Below are positions 1 to 8,556 of a stretch of 64,000 bases of DNA, in pieces. Source of the DNA: Amycolatopsis xylanica (GTDB lineage: Bacteria; Actinomycetota; Actinomycetes; Mycobacteriales; Pseudonocardiaceae). The position numbers and the translations under genes are program-made. The stretch spans positions 868,001-932,000 of the forward strand of contig NZ_FNON01000002.1 of the NCBI RefSeq assembly GCF_900107045.1. Reading direction: 5' to 3'. Positions within the stretch are counted from its first letter, which is position 1. Every line of letters starts with the position of its first letter. The notes below the pieces were generated by a model. It did not search any database and was not told the origin of the DNA. It was given only the letters and a program-made list of their open reading frames with translations.

Positions 1-2034
1 CAGGCTCCCGATCGCGAGGATCGTCAGCAGCCAGCCGAGCGCGCGCACCGGCCGGTAGCCGTAGCCGACCATCGAGCGCTGCAGCCAGCTCCACAGCTTC
101 ACGCCGGGGCCGAAGATCTTGAAACCGCTGGCCAGCGCCTCGTAGCGGAACTGCTGCTTCTTGAGCGAGACCGTCGAGGCGTGCTCTTCGTTTCCGCTCG
201 CGCGCAGTGTCGCGGACAGCTGGTCGTACGGGCCGGGGCGATACCCGTCGAGCGCGTGGCGCAGCAGGTGGATGCGGCGGTTCAACGCGTCGTCGTCATC
301 GACCTTCGGGGAGACCTTGAGCGCGTCGTAGCGGAAGTCGTCGAGCTCGATGCCGCCGGTCGAGGCCCAGAAGTTCTCGTTGTCGCCCAAGGTGCCGCAG
401 TGCGCGCGGCGCAGCAGGAACCGGCCGGCCGGCGGGGTCGCCGGGGTGAGCACGAACTCGTCGGCGCGCACGTCGGAGGCGTCGACCGCGATGCCGTCGC
501 GGCTGAGCGAGCCGATCTCGGCGCCGCGCAGGTCGACGCGCCTGGCGACCGCGCAGCCGTCCATGTTCACGCCGCCCTCGGCGATGAACGGGCGGTCCTT
601 GTTCTCGGTGAGCACCAGGTCGCGGCCGACGCGGGCGGTGCGGACGTCGACCGAGTAACTCGTCGTCGGGCGGACGCCGGGCTGGGTCACGCGGGTGCCG
701 TAGAGGTTGATCGAGCCGCCGATGTCGGCGCCTTGCAGCCGCAGCGTGCCCTGGATGGTCGCGTCGGTCAGGTTGAAGTTGCCGGCGACCTTGGTGCGGC
801 GCGCGGCGAACGCGTCACGTTCGGGGTGCAGGAACATCGCGTTCCAGGCCAGCACGCTGCCGCCGACCGTGACGTCGGAGAGCCGGACCTGGCCGACCGG
901 CACGCGCAGGCTGGTCGCCTCGATGTCACCGTTGATCTGGCTGCCGTCGAGGTGGATCGCGCGGTCGTAGTACGGCACGCGCTTGCCGCGCGCGACCTTG
1001 ACCTCCGCGCCCGCCAGCCGCAGCGAGCCGCCGATATGCGCGTTGACCATCCGCAACGTGCCGAGTGCCTGCAGGCCGTCGCTGAGTTCGAGATTGCCGT
1101 CGACGCGCAGCCGGTCAGCGACGAGCGCGGGCCGGGGGTCGAGGTACGGATCGTTCGACTTCCACTGGTCGACCACGATCGGGCCGTACTGGTTGACGCC
1201 GAGCTTGGCCTCGCGCAGCACGATGTCACTGCCGACCCGAGCGCTCGGCAGGTACAGGATCCCGTTGCAGGAGAAGCGTTTGCGCTGCGCGGCCGGCCCG
1301 TAGTTGTCGACCTCGCACAGCAGGCTTCCGCCGATCTGCACACCGTTGGCGTTGAGCGCGAAGCCGTCGGGATTGTTCAGCGAAGCGCCGGAGAAGTTGA
1401 CGTTACCGCCGGTCTTCATGCCGGGTACGCGGACTTCGCCGTTCGCGACCATCCGGTACGCGAGCAGCGCGCCGTTGATGGTGAGCCGGTCGGCCTGGAT
1501 CGCCTTGCCGTGCTGATGCGAGATCTCGGTGCGGGTGAGGACCATCGAGCCCTCGATGACCGCGTCGGTGAAGTTGACCGCCGCGTTGGGCATGCCGCGC
1601 TCACGGTCGTCACCGCGCTGGACGGTGGTCTCCTCGATCTCGCGGTCGTCACGATCGACCTCGACGCGGCTGCGGATCAGGCGCACGTCGTTGCGGCTGC
1701 GCAGGTTGCGCGCTTTGAGGCCGGGCAGCCAGCACTTGCGGAAGACCAGCCCGAGCAGTGTCGCCTCGCGGACGTCCGGCGGATGCTCGAAGCGGCAGCG
1801 CTCGAAGCGGAAGAGGTACTCGAGGTCGGCGGCGCGCAGGTCCAGCACGCCGGTGATGTAGGCGTCTTCGACCTGGACGATCGGGGCGTTGGTGGCCTGC
1901 TTGCGCCAGCGGAGGATGCCGCCGTTGCCCGGCTCGACGAACGGTTTGAGCAGATCGGTCGCCTTGACCTCGTACCGCCGGTCGGGTACGCCCGCGAAGG
2001 GGTCGAGCGGCGGCGACCCGTTGTCCGTCAGCAC
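1..2034 (-). CDS. Beta-helical repeat membrane-associated protein, C-terminus cut by window edge
   Basis: The gene runs off the left edge after 678 codons, so its end is not visible. The start is a GTG (MLTDNGSPPLDPF); an in-frame TAG lies four codons upstream, so no longer start is possible. Most of the protein is a run of short, degenerate repeats rich in 'hydrophobic-x-G/L-x-L' turns (for example LDLRAADLEYLFRF, GGSLRLAGAEV), as expected for a right-handed beta-helix of pentapeptide-like type. The last visible part carries a Tyr/Arg-rich segment (GYRPGPYDQLSATLR, GYGYRPVRALGWLL) leading into a hydrophobic stretch that looks like the start of a membrane segment. Similar actinobacterial proteins are often labelled 'membrane-associated oxidoreductase', but no redox motif is visible and I would not assign an activity. 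It is separated from the amino acid importer upstream by a strong hairpin, so it is probably transcribed separately. Confidence 0.8.
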   Translation of the reverse strand, partial: MLTDNGSPPLDPFAGVPDRRYEVKATDLLKPFVEPGNGGILRWRKQATNAPIVQVEDAYITGVLDLRAADLEYLFRFERCRFEHPPDVREATLLGLVFRKCWLPGLKARNLRSRNDVRLIRSRVEVDRDDREIEETTVQRGDDRERGMPNAAVNFTDAVIEGSMVLTRTEISHQHGKAIQADRLTINGALLAYRMVANGEVRVPGMKTGGNVNFSGASLNNPDGFALNANGVQIGGSLLCEVDNYGPAAQRKRFSCNGILYLPSARVGSDIVLREAKLGVNQYGPIVVDQWKSNDPYLDPRPALVADRLRVDGNLELSDGLQALGTLRMVNAHIGGSLRLAGAEVKVARGKRVPYYDRAIHLDGSQINGDIEATSLRVPVGQVRLSDVTVGGSVLAWNAMFLHPERDAFAARRTKVAGNFNLTDATIQGTLRLQGADIGGSINLYGTRVTQPGVRPTTSYSVDVRTARVGRDLVLTENKDRPFIAEGGVNMDGCAVARRVDLRGAEIGSLSRDGIAVDASDVRADEFVLTPATPPAGRFLLRRAHCGTLGDNENFWASTGGIELDDFRYDALKVSPKVDDDDALNRRIHLLRHALDGYRPGPYDQLSATLRASGNEEHASTVSLKKQQFRYEALASGFKIFGPGVKLWSWLQRSMVGYGYRPVRALGWLLTILAIGSL

Positions 2035-2048
2035 GCCGCCAGGCTAGC

Positions 2049-2080
2049 CGGGAAAAGCGGGACGGGTCCCGCTTTTCCCG
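2049..2080. terminator. GC-rich hairpin behind the amino acid importer operon
   Basis: The arms CGGGAAAAGCGGGA and TCCCGCTTTTCCCG are perfect complements around a 4-base loop. It sits 9 bases after the stop of the ATPase gene and just before the start of the next minus-strand gene, so it most likely ends the importer transcript. It resembles the GGGATAAAGC palindromes found elsewhere in the window. Confidence 0.75.
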
Positions 2081-2089
2081 AAGCCCGCG

Positions 2090-2866
2090 TCAGTTTTCGT
2101 TCGGATTGAGCACCCTGGCCAGGAAGGCCTTGGTGCGCTCGTGCTGCGGATTGCCGATGACCTGGGCCGCGGGCCCGGTTTCGACGGCGACCCCGCCGTC
2201 CATGAAGACCACCGTGTCGGCGACCTCCTTGGCGAACTGCATCTCGTGCGTGACCACGACCATGGTCATGCCGTCCTTGGCCAGCTGGCGCATGACCGCC
2301 AGCACGTCGCCGACGAGCTCCGGGTCCAATGCGGACGTCGGCTCGTCGAAGAGCATCAGCTTCGGCTCCATGGCCAGCGCCCGCGCGATGGCGACGCGCT
2401 GCTGCTGACCACCGGACAGCTGCGCCGGGTAGTTCTTCGCCTTGTCGGCGAGCCCGACCCGGTCGAGCAGTTCCATCGCACGCTGGCGCGCCTTCGCCTT
2501 CGGCTCCTTGCGCACCTGGATGGGCGCCTCGGTGACGTTCTCCAGCGCGGTCATGTGCGGGAAGAGGTTGAAGCGCTGGAACACCATGCCGATGTCCTTG
2601 CGCTGCTCGGCGACCTCGTTCTCGCGCAGCTCGTGCAGCTTGTCACCGCGCTGCCGGTAGCCGACGAGCACACCGTCGACGTACAGGCGGCCCGCGTCGA
2701 TCTTCTCCAAGTGGTTGATACACCGGAGAAGCGTCGACTTGCCTGAGCCGGACGGGCCGATCAGGCAGAGCACCTCGCGCTCGTGGACCTCGAGGTCGAT
2801 ACCCTTGAGGACGTCGAGCCTGCCGAAGCTCTTGCAGATCTTTTGTGCCGAAACGACCGGGGTCAC
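2090..2866 (-). CDS. Polar amino acid ABC importer, ATP-binding subunit
   Basis: This 258-residue protein is the cytoplasmic ATPase of a polar amino acid (PAAT-type, GlnQ/GluA-like) importer. The Walker A box GPSGSGKST, the Q-loop region [12 protein letters not shown], the signature LSGGQQQR and Walker [15 protein letters not shown] followed by the switch histidine (VVVTHEM) are all intact, and the length is typical of the family. The start ATG overlaps the stop of the permease gene (ATGA), so the two are translationally coupled. The substrate cannot be read from the ATPase; the linked binding protein suggests an amino acid such as glutamate or glutamine. It is the last gene of a three-gene operon that ends in a hairpin. 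Confidence 0.95.
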   Translation of the reverse strand: MTPVVSAQKICKSFGRLDVLKGIDLEVHEREVLCLIGPSGSGKSTLLRCINHLEKIDAGRLYVDGVLVGYRQRGDKLHELRENEVAEQRKDIGMVFQRFNLFPHMTALENVTEAPIQVRKEPKAKARQRAMELLDRVGLADKAKNYPAQLSGGQQQRVAIARALAMEPKLMLFDEPTSALDPELVGDVLAVMRQLAKDGMTMVVVTHEMQFAKEVADTVVFMDGGVAVETGPAAQVIGNPQHERTKAFLARVLNPNEN

Positions 2867-3819
2867 GAGGCACCACCCTTACCCGCGGAACCGAGCCGGA
2901 ATCCGAGCATCCGCGTGGCCCATCGCTGTTTGTCATCGATCATCCGCGAGGTCCCTCGCGCGTAGTGCCGCTCGATCTGAACCTGGATGACCGTCAGGAT
3001 CGAGGTCAGGAACAGGTACCAGATCGCCGCTGTGATGAGCAGTGGCACGGTCTGGAAGTTCTGCGCGTAGATGGTCTGCGCCGCCACCATCAGCTCGAAG
3101 TACCCGATGACCACGACCAATGACGTGGTCTTGAGCATCGCGATCGTCTCGTTGCCGGTCGGCGGGATGATCACGCGCATGGCCTGCGGCAGGATGATCC
3201 GCCGCAAGGTCGTCGTGCGCTTCATCCCGAGTGCGCTGGCCGCTTCCAGCTGACCACCGTCGACCGACTGGATGCCGCCTCGGACGATCTCGGCCATGTA
3301 CGCGGCCTCGTTCAGTCCGAGCCCGAGCAGTGACGCGGAGAACTGCGTCATCAGCTGGTTGGTGTCCCAGCTGATGAACTCGGGACCGAAGGGGATACCG
3401 AGCCCGAGCCGGGGGTACGCGAACGCGAGGTAGTTCCACACCAGCAGCTGGGTGATCAGCGGCGTGCCGCGGAACAGCCAGATGTAGACGGCCGCCGCGC
3501 CGGAGGTCAGCGGGTTCGGCGAAAGCCGCATCACGGCCAGCAGCACACCACCGACGATGCCGATGATCATCGAGATCACCGTCAGCAGCAGCGTGTTCTG
3601 CAGACCGCGCAGGATCCGATCGTTGAACAGGTATTCGCCGACGATCGGCCAGTTCAGGTTCGAGTTGGTGACCACGCTCCTGATGACGATGAACGCCAGG
3701 AACACGATGACCACACCGGCGACCCACCGGCCGTAGTGCCGGACCGGAATGGCCTTGATGGGCTCGGCATCTGATGGCGGCGGGTCGGAAACCCCCGCCG
3801 CCCCGGACGTGCTTACCAC
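2863..3819 (-). CDS. Polar amino acid ABC importer, permease subunit
   Basis: This 318-residue inner-membrane protein has the HisM/GlnP-type fold. A cytoplasmic N-terminal tail is followed by a first membrane segment ([15 protein letters not shown], about residues 32-48), then a periplasmic stretch and the transport core. The EAA loop that contacts the ATPase is clear ([20 protein letters not shown] ... EAASALGM). The N-terminal extension before the first membrane helix is longer than in enteric GlnP. Its ATG lies 24 bases after the binding-protein stop, and its own stop overlaps the ATPase start. With only one permease gene visible, the channel is probably a homodimer. Confidence 0.94.
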   Translation of the reverse strand: MVSTSGAAGVSDPPPSDAEPIKAIPVRHYGRWVAGVVIVFLAFIVIRSVVTNSNLNWPIVGEYLFNDRILRGLQNTLLLTVISMIIGIVGGVLLAVMRLSPNPLTSGAAAVYIWLFRGTPLITQLLVWNYLAFAYPRLGLGIPFGPEFISWDTNQLMTQFSASLLGLGLNEAAYMAEIVRGGIQSVDGGQLEAASALGMKRTTTLRRIILPQAMRVIIPPTGNETIAMLKTTSLVVVIGYFELMVAAQTIYAQNFQTVPLLITAAIWYLFLTSILTVIQVQIERHYARGTSRMIDDKQRWATRMLGFRLGSAGKGGAS

Positions 3820-3843
3820 GAGAAATTCGTCCTAACGTCAGGC

Positions 3844-4782
3844 TCAGGAGGCCGGGTTGATCTCCGACTTGGTAACGGCGCCCGCCTGCGACAGGCCCCA
3901 CTTGTCGAGGATCTTCTTGTAGGTGCCGTCGTCGATCAGCGCCTGGACCGCACCCTGGACCGCCTTGGCGTAGTCGCCGTTGGCCTTCTTGAGCACGATG
4001 CCGTACGGCGCGGTGTCGTAGGGCGCGCCGACGGCTTCGAGCTGGCCGTTGGTCTGCTTGACCGCGTAGTCGATGACCGGGGAGTCGGCCAGTTCGCCCT
4101 GGACCTTCTTCGAGGTCAGCGCCAGGTTCACATCAGTCTGCGCCTGCAGCTGGGTCGGCTCGATCGCGGGCTTGCCGGCCTCGGTGCACTTCTTGGAGCG
4201 CGCGTCGAGGTCGTCGACCTGGACGGTGCCCTTCTGCACGGCGATCTTCTTGCCGCACAGGTCGTCGAGGTTGAGCTTGTCCGGGTTGCCCTTCAGCACG
4301 GCCAGCGAGGTGCCCGCCTTGTAGTACGACACCATGTCGACGGTCTCGAGCCGCTTGGCGTTGATGCTGAACGACGACAGTGCCAGCTCGTACTTACCGG
4401 CGCCGATACCGGGGATGATGCCGTCGAAAGCAGCGTTCTCGAACGTGATGTCGAGGCCGAGCTTCTTCGCGATCGCGGTGCCGAAGTCGACGTCGAACCC
4501 GGTGACCACGCCCTTGTCGTCGACGAACTCGTTGGGCGGGTAGCTCTGGTCCTGGCCGACCAGGATCTTGCCGTCCTTCTTGATGTCGTCCGGCACCAGC
4601 GCGGCGAGCTTGTCGTCCTTGGTGACGGTGCCCGCGTCAGCCGCGGCACTGGTGCCGGCGGGCGCGCTGGACTTGGGCGCCTCGCCCGCTCCTGATCCGC
4701 CAGCGCCACACGCCACGCTCATGCCGACGAGTGCGAACGCCGGAAGCAGGGCGAACGCTTTCAGATGGGTTGGACGCGCCAC
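3844..4782 (-). CDS. Polar amino acid ABC importer, substrate-binding lipoprotein
   Basis: This protein of 312 residues begins with a lipoprotein signal: a basic N-terminus, a hydrophobic core (AFALLPAFALVGM) and lipobox SVAC with the lipidated cysteine near residue 25. A Ser/Ala/Gly-rich spacer follows, then a type II periplasmic-binding fold (SBP_bac_3) with motifs YPPNEF, GFDVDFGTAIAKKLG and AVQKGT. I chose the GTG at 4782 because an AGGAG box precedes it by 8 bases and it gives a proper signal peptide; the reading frame extends further upstream but that part has no signal features. It heads the operon. It is divergent from the ATP-grasp gene, so the 156-base gap must hold both promoters. 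Confidence 0.93.
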   Translation of the reverse strand: MARPTHLKAFALLPAFALVGMSVACGAGGSGAGEAPKSSAPAGTSAAADAGTVTKDDKLAALVPDDIKKDGKILVGQDQSYPPNEFVDDKGVVTGFDVDFGTAIAKKLGLDITFENAAFDGIIPGIGAGKYELALSSFSINAKRLETVDMVSYYKAGTSLAVLKGNPDKLNLDDLCGKKIAVQKGTVQVDDLDARSKKCTEAGKPAIEPTQLQAQTDVNLALTSKKVQGELADSPVIDYAVKQTNGQLEAVGAPYDTAPYGIVLKKANGDYAKAVQGAVQALIDDGTYKKILDKWGLSQAGAVTKSEINPAS

Positions 4783-4938
4783 AGTGTCACTCCTAGTAGT
4801 TCTCACCAGCCGAGAGCACGCATACTGCCACTCATCGGACGGACAGCACAGCACCTCGACGTTACGGGCCAGTTTCAGCCGGGGCCTTTGGCAACTCTGG
4901 GTGTCGCGTCGACCCGGCCGGGTGAGGTAGAGATAACC

Positions 4939-6582
4939 ATGAACAACACGACGCCTCGGCTGCCGCCAGGGGGACGCCGGGCCCGACCGGCGCGAGCGCG
5001 GCGCAATGGTCATCCCGGCGCCCAGTTCGACGGCTACTTAGCGCCGGATCGTCCGCACGCGGGCGCGTTCGACGAGATGTTCGCGCCGGACGGCACCGTG
5101 CGCACGCCGTATCGCGCGCTGTACGAGTCGATCTCCGGGCTGGACGCGAGTGATCTGTCCGCCCGCTCGACCGCGATCGACCGCGCCATGGTGGATCAGG
5201 GGATCACCTTCTCGCTGTCGGGGCAGGAGCGGCCGTTCCCGCTCGACCTGGTGCCCAGGGTGATCACGACGGCCGAGTGGACCAAGATCGAGCGGGGTGT
5301 CGCTCAGCGGGTACGCGCGCTGGAGGCGTTCCTCGCCGACATCCACGGCGACCGGCAGATCCTGCGTGACGGTGTGCTGCCGAGGCGGCTGATCACCTCG
5401 TGTGAGCACTTCCACCGCGAGGCGTTCGGCATCAATCCGCCCAACGGCGTACGCATCCACGTGTCCGGCGTCGACCTGGTGCGCGACGAGGAAGGCACAT
5501 TCCGGGTATTGGAGGACAATCTCCGCAATCCGTCCGGTGTGTCCTACGTGATGGAGAACCGCCGGACGATGGCGCGGGTGTTCCCCGACCTGTTCGTGCA
5601 GCACCGGGTGCGCCCGGTCGGCGACTACGCGTCGCATCTGCTGCGCGCGCTGCGTGCGGCGGCCGCGCCGAACGTCGCGGACCCGATGGTCGTCGTGCTG
5701 ACGCCGGGTGTGGCCAACTCGGCCTACTTCGAGCACTCGCTGCTGGCGCGGCTGATGGGCGTCGAGCTGGTCGAAGGCCGCGACATGTTCTGCCGTGACA
5801 ATGTCGTCTACCTGCGCACGACCGAGGGCGAGCGGCCGGTCGACGTCATCTACCGGCGCATCGACGACGAGTTCCTCGACCCGGTGCATTTCCGGCCGGA
5901 CTCGGTGCTCGGCGTCGCCGGGATCCTCAACGCGGCGCGGGCAGGCAACGTTGTCATCGCCAACGCGGTCGGCAACGGCGTCGGCGACGACAAGCTCGTC
6001 TACACCTACGTGCCGGAGATGGTGAAGTACTACCTCAACGAGAAGCCGCTGCTGCCCAATGTGGACACGTACCGGTGCTGGCTGCCCGACGAGTTCGACT
6101 ACGTGATGGACCACCTCGACGAGCTGGTGATCAAGCCGGTCGAAGGGTCGGGCGGCTACGGGATCGTGTTCGGGCCGGAGGCCTCGGCGAGCGAGCTCGC
6201 CACGATCCGGCGCAAGGTCAAGGCGCACCGGCGCGGCTGGATCGCGCAGCCGGTGGTGCAGCTGTCGACCGTGCCGTCCAAAGTGGACGACAGGCTGGCG
6301 CCGAGGCACGTCGACCTGCGGCCGTTCGCGGTCAACGACGGCAAGGAGATCTTCGTGCTGCCCGGCGGCCTGACCAGGGTCGCGCTGCCGGAGGGCAGCC
6401 TGGTGGTCAACTCGTCGCAGGGCGGTGGCTCCAAGGACACCTGGGTGCTCGCGGCGCGGACGTCGACCGCGGAACGCGAACTGGAACAGCCGGCGCTCGG
6501 CGCTTCGGCCGTCGACGGCCTGACGGCCGAGCAGGGGCCAGAGCTGACCAGTTCCCAGCAACAGCAGCAGCAACAGCAGTAA
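4939..6582 (+). CDS. Circularly permuted ATP-grasp protein (DUF404/DUF407 type) with poly-glutamine tail
   Basis: This 547-residue protein matches the circularly permuted ATP-grasp family (Rv2411c-like). Typical stretches are GYLAPDRPHAGAFDEMF at the N-terminus, RVLEDNLRNPSGVSYVMENR in the middle and VIKPVEGSGGYGIVFGP near the C-terminal third, where the ATP-grasp nucleotide loop lies. Comparative genomics in the literature predicts an amide-bond-forming ligase acting with the alpha-E and transglutaminase-like proteins encoded next door; no substrate is known. The chosen ATG follows a purine-rich box (GAGGTAGAG); the frame is open upstream but without family similarity. The protein ends in eight consecutive glutamines encoded by CAG/CAA, directly before the stop, which is unusual for the family. 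It is the first gene of a three-gene operon. Confidence 0.9.
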   Translation: MNNTTPRLPPGGRRARPARARRNGHPGAQFDGYLAPDRPHAGAFDEMFAPDGTVRTPYRALYESISGLDASDLSARSTAIDRAMVDQGITFSLSGQERPFPLDLVPRVITTAEWTKIERGVAQRVRALEAFLADIHGDRQILRDGVLPRRLITSCEHFHREAFGINPPNGVRIHVSGVDLVRDEEGTFRVLEDNLRNPSGVSYVMENRRTMARVFPDLFVQHRVRPVGDYASHLLRALRAAAAPNVADPMVVVLTPGVANSAYFEHSLLARLMGVELVEGRDMFCRDNVVYLRTTEGERPVDVIYRRIDDEFLDPVHFRPDSVLGVAGILNAARAGNVVIANAVGNGVGDDKLVYTYVPEMVKYYLNEKPLLPNVDTYRCWLPDEFDYVMDHLDELVIKPVEGSGGYGIVFGPEASASELATIRRKVKAHRRGWIAQPVVQLSTVPSKVDDRLAPRHVDLRPFAVNDGKEIFVLPGGLTRVALPEGSLVVNSSQGGGSKDTWVLAARTSTAERELEQPALGASAVDGLTAEQGPELTSSQQQQQQQQ

Positions 6583-6594
6583 GGAGGCGGGTTT

Positions 6595-7542
6595 GTGCTA
6601 GCACGTAACGCGGAATCGCTCTACTGGATCGGCCGGTATGTCGAACGAGCCGACGACACCTCCCGCATCCTCAACGTCTCGGTGCACCAGCTGCTCGAAG
6701 ACGCGAGCGTCGACCCCGACCACGCCAGCCGTCAGCTACTGGCCGTGCTCGGTATCCAGACCGAGGGAACCGACTCACTCGATGTGTGGAAACTGACCGA
6801 ACTCGTCGCCTACGCCAAGGACAATCCGGCGTCGATCGTGGGCTCGATCAACTCCGCGCGCGAGAACACGCGTGGCGCGCGCGAGGTCGTCTCGACCGAG
6901 CTGTGGGAATGCCTCAACGCCACGTGGAACGCGGTCCCCGACCGGCAGCGGTACGCCCGCAGGGCCGGGCCGCACTCGTTCCTGTCCTTTGTGGAGGAAC
7001 GCGCCGCGATGTTCGCCGGGCTCGCCGACTCCACGATGAGCCGCGACGACGGCTGGCGGTTCATGGTGCTCGGCCGGTCCGTCGAACGCGCGGACATGGT
7101 CGTGCGGCTGCTGCTTTCGCGGGTGCAGGACCGCGCGTCCTCGCCGGGCTGGGTCACCGTGCTCCGGTCGGCGGGCGCGCAGGACACCTACCTGCGCACT
7201 TACCGTGGTGCGCTCGATGCGGGCCGGGTCGTGCAGTTCCTGTTGCGGGACACGCTTTTCCCGCGCTCGGTGTTCCACGCGCTGCGGCAGGCCGAGGAGT
7301 GCCTCGACGAGCTGGACACGGGCGTCCAAAGCCGCACCCACGAGAAGTCCGAGGCGCTGCGGCTGCTCGGCCGGGCCCGCAGTGAGCTGGAGTTCTTGAA
7401 GCCGTCCGACCTGCTGGAGGACCTGCCGAAACGGCTCGCCTCGCTGCAGACCACGATCAGAGACGTCGGCGAGGCCGTTTCGGTGCAGTACTTCCACTCG
7501 GCACCGTGGGTGGCCTGGAGCGGCGCGGAGGTTTCACTGTGA
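6595..7542 (+). CDS. Alpha-E domain protein (DUF403)
   Basis: This 315-residue, mainly helical protein belongs to the alpha-E family (Rv2410c-like). The family signature is visible at the N-terminus (MLARNAESLYWIGRYVERAD) and again in the repeat-like second half (RFMVLGRSVERADMVVRLLL). The GTG start sits after a strong AAGGAGG box that overlaps the preceding stop region, 12 bases downstream of the ATP-grasp gene. Known family context predicts that it works with the ATP-grasp and transglutaminase-like partners, possibly as a scaffold or modifying factor for a peptide-like product. The biochemical role is unknown. Confidence 0.92.
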   Translation: MLARNAESLYWIGRYVERADDTSRILNVSVHQLLEDASVDPDHASRQLLAVLGIQTEGTDSLDVWKLTELVAYAKDNPASIVGSINSARENTRGAREVVSTELWECLNATWNAVPDRQRYARRAGPHSFLSFVEERAAMFAGLADSTMSRDDGWRFMVLGRSVERADMVVRLLLSRVQDRASSPGWVTVLRSAGAQDTYLRTYRGALDAGRVVQFLLRDTLFPRSVFHALRQAEECLDELDTGVQSRTHEKSEALRLLGRARSELEFLKPSDLLEDLPKRLASLQTTIRDVGEAVSVQYFHSAPWVAWSGAEVSL

Positions 7543-8381
7543 GCTGGCAGGTACGGGTGGTCCACAAGACGGGCTACCACTACGAGACCCCCGCGATGCA
7601 GTCGTACAACGAGGCGCGGCTCACCCCGCGCTCGGACCGGCGGCAGAACACGGTCGCGACCAGGATCGAGACGACGCCAGCGACCCGTGCGTACCGGTAC
7701 ACCGACTACTGGGGCACGGTCGTCACCTCCTTCGACCTCCACGCGCCGCACACCCAGTTCACCGTGCTCGGCACCTCGGTGGTCGAGACGGCGGACGAGG
7801 CGGAGCCGATCCGCACGGCGACCTGGAAGGACCTGCGGTCGGAGAACGTCATCGACCACCGGACCGAGTACCTCACCCCGACCGACTACACGCCCAACGA
7901 CCGCGAACTCGCGGCCGTCGCCCGTGATCTACGCAAAGGCAAGGATCCGGCCGACGCGGTGCTCGCGGTGTCCGACTGGGTCCATTCGCAGCTGAAGTAC
8001 CAGCCGGGCACGACCGGTGTGCACAGCACGGCGACGGACGCCTGGAAGGCTCGCGAGGGCGTCTGCCAGGACTACGCGCACGTCACGCTGGTGATGCTGC
8101 GGGCGATCGGCGTGCCGGCGCGGTACGTGTCCGGGTATCTGCACACCCGGCCGGAGGCGAAGCTCGGCGAGACCGTGCAGGGCGAGAGCCATGCCTGGGT
8201 CGACGTGTGGACCGGCGGCTGGTGGGCGCACGACCCGACGAACGCGATCCCGGTGGGGCCGCGGCACGTCTGGGTCGCCTATGGCCGTGACTACGCGGAT
8301 GTCGCGCCACTGAAGGGGATCTTCACCGGCGGTGGAACGTCCAGTTTGGACGTTTCGGTGAGCCTGACCCGCCTGGCGTGA
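7539..8381 (+). CDS. Transglutaminase-like cysteine protease-fold protein
   Basis: This protein of 280 residues (Rv2409c-like) has an N-terminal bacterial transglutaminase-like beta domain (HKTGYHYETPAMQSYNEARL) followed by the papain-fold core. The catalytic triad is readable as Cys in REGVCQDYAHV, His in GESHAWVDVW and Asp in WWAHDPTN. The GTG at 7539 overlaps the stop of the alpha-E gene (GTGA) and follows a GCGGAGG box; a longer reading from 7506 would overlap more and has no box. It closes the trio and is followed by a double palindrome that probably ends transcription. Such proteins are thought to cleave or transfer amide bonds rather than crosslink proteins. Confidence 0.93.
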   Translation: MSWQVRVVHKTGYHYETPAMQSYNEARLTPRSDRRQNTVATRIETTPATRAYRYTDYWGTVVTSFDLHAPHTQFTVLGTSVVETADEAEPIRTATWKDLRSENVIDHRTEYLTPTDYTPNDRELAAVARDLRKGKDPADAVLAVSDWVHSQLKYQPGTTGVHSTATDAWKAREGVCQDYAHVTLVMLRAIGVPARYVSGYLHTRPEAKLGETVQGESHAWVDVWTGGWWAHDPTNAIPVGPRHVWVAYGRDYADVAPLKGIFTGGGTSSLDVSVSLTRLA

Positions 8382-8385
8382 GCAG

Positions 8386-8446
8386 GCGGGATAAAGCGGG
8401 CTTTATCCCGGGTGCTTTTCCCGGGATAAAGCCCGCTTTATCCCGA
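8386..8446. repeat. Double GGGATAAAGC palindrome (cruciform-type terminator)
   Basis: Two palindromes with 10-base arms GGGATAAAGC/GCTTTATCCC lie at 8388-8409 and 8423-8444, separated by a short CG/T-rich spacer, and the two units are inverted copies of each other. Similar elements occur at 33735, 41578 and 63293. Placed between convergent genes, it probably acts as a bidirectional terminator. Confidence 0.85.
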
Positions 8447-8453
8447 CCTTGTA

Positions 8454-8485
8454 CCCTTCTCCCGGAGGTTCGTACCGTGAAGACG
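8454..8485. repeat. Copy A of a 32-base direct repeat flanking the acylase gene
   Basis: CCCTTCT, four variable bases, then GAGGTTCGTACCGTG and AAGACG. The same arrangement, in the same orientation and with identical spacing, occurs at 10767-10798 on the other side of the acylase gene. Read on the plus strand each copy offers a GAGG box seven bases before a GTG that opens a short Cys-containing frame (VKTRREAWCC here). Whether this is translated is unknown. Confidence 0.7.
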
Positions 8486-8518
8486 CGCCGCGAGGCGTGG
8501 TGTTGCGACTTCCGCACT

Positions 8519-8552
8519 GCCTGGGTGCCGAGTGGCCGCTCGGCACCCAGGC
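8519..8552. terminator. Hairpin terminator behind the acylase gene
   Basis: Perfect 14-base arms GCCTGGGTGCCGAG and CTCGGCACCCAGGC around a 6-base loop, lying five bases after the stop of the minus-strand acylase gene. There is no long T run, as is common in this group. Confidence 0.8.
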
Positions 8553-8556
8553 GCTT

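Noticed and set aside
181-2109. Long plus-strand open frame across the beginning of the window
   Set aside because: It is the mirror of the minus-strand beta-helical protein; composition is Arg/Ala/Val-rich nonsense without domains, a usual effect of high GC. The minus frame shows regular repeats and ends naturally at a start codon.
8386-8446. CRISPR array from repeated palindromes
   Set aside because: Only two inverted units with no regular spacers; no cas genes in the window.
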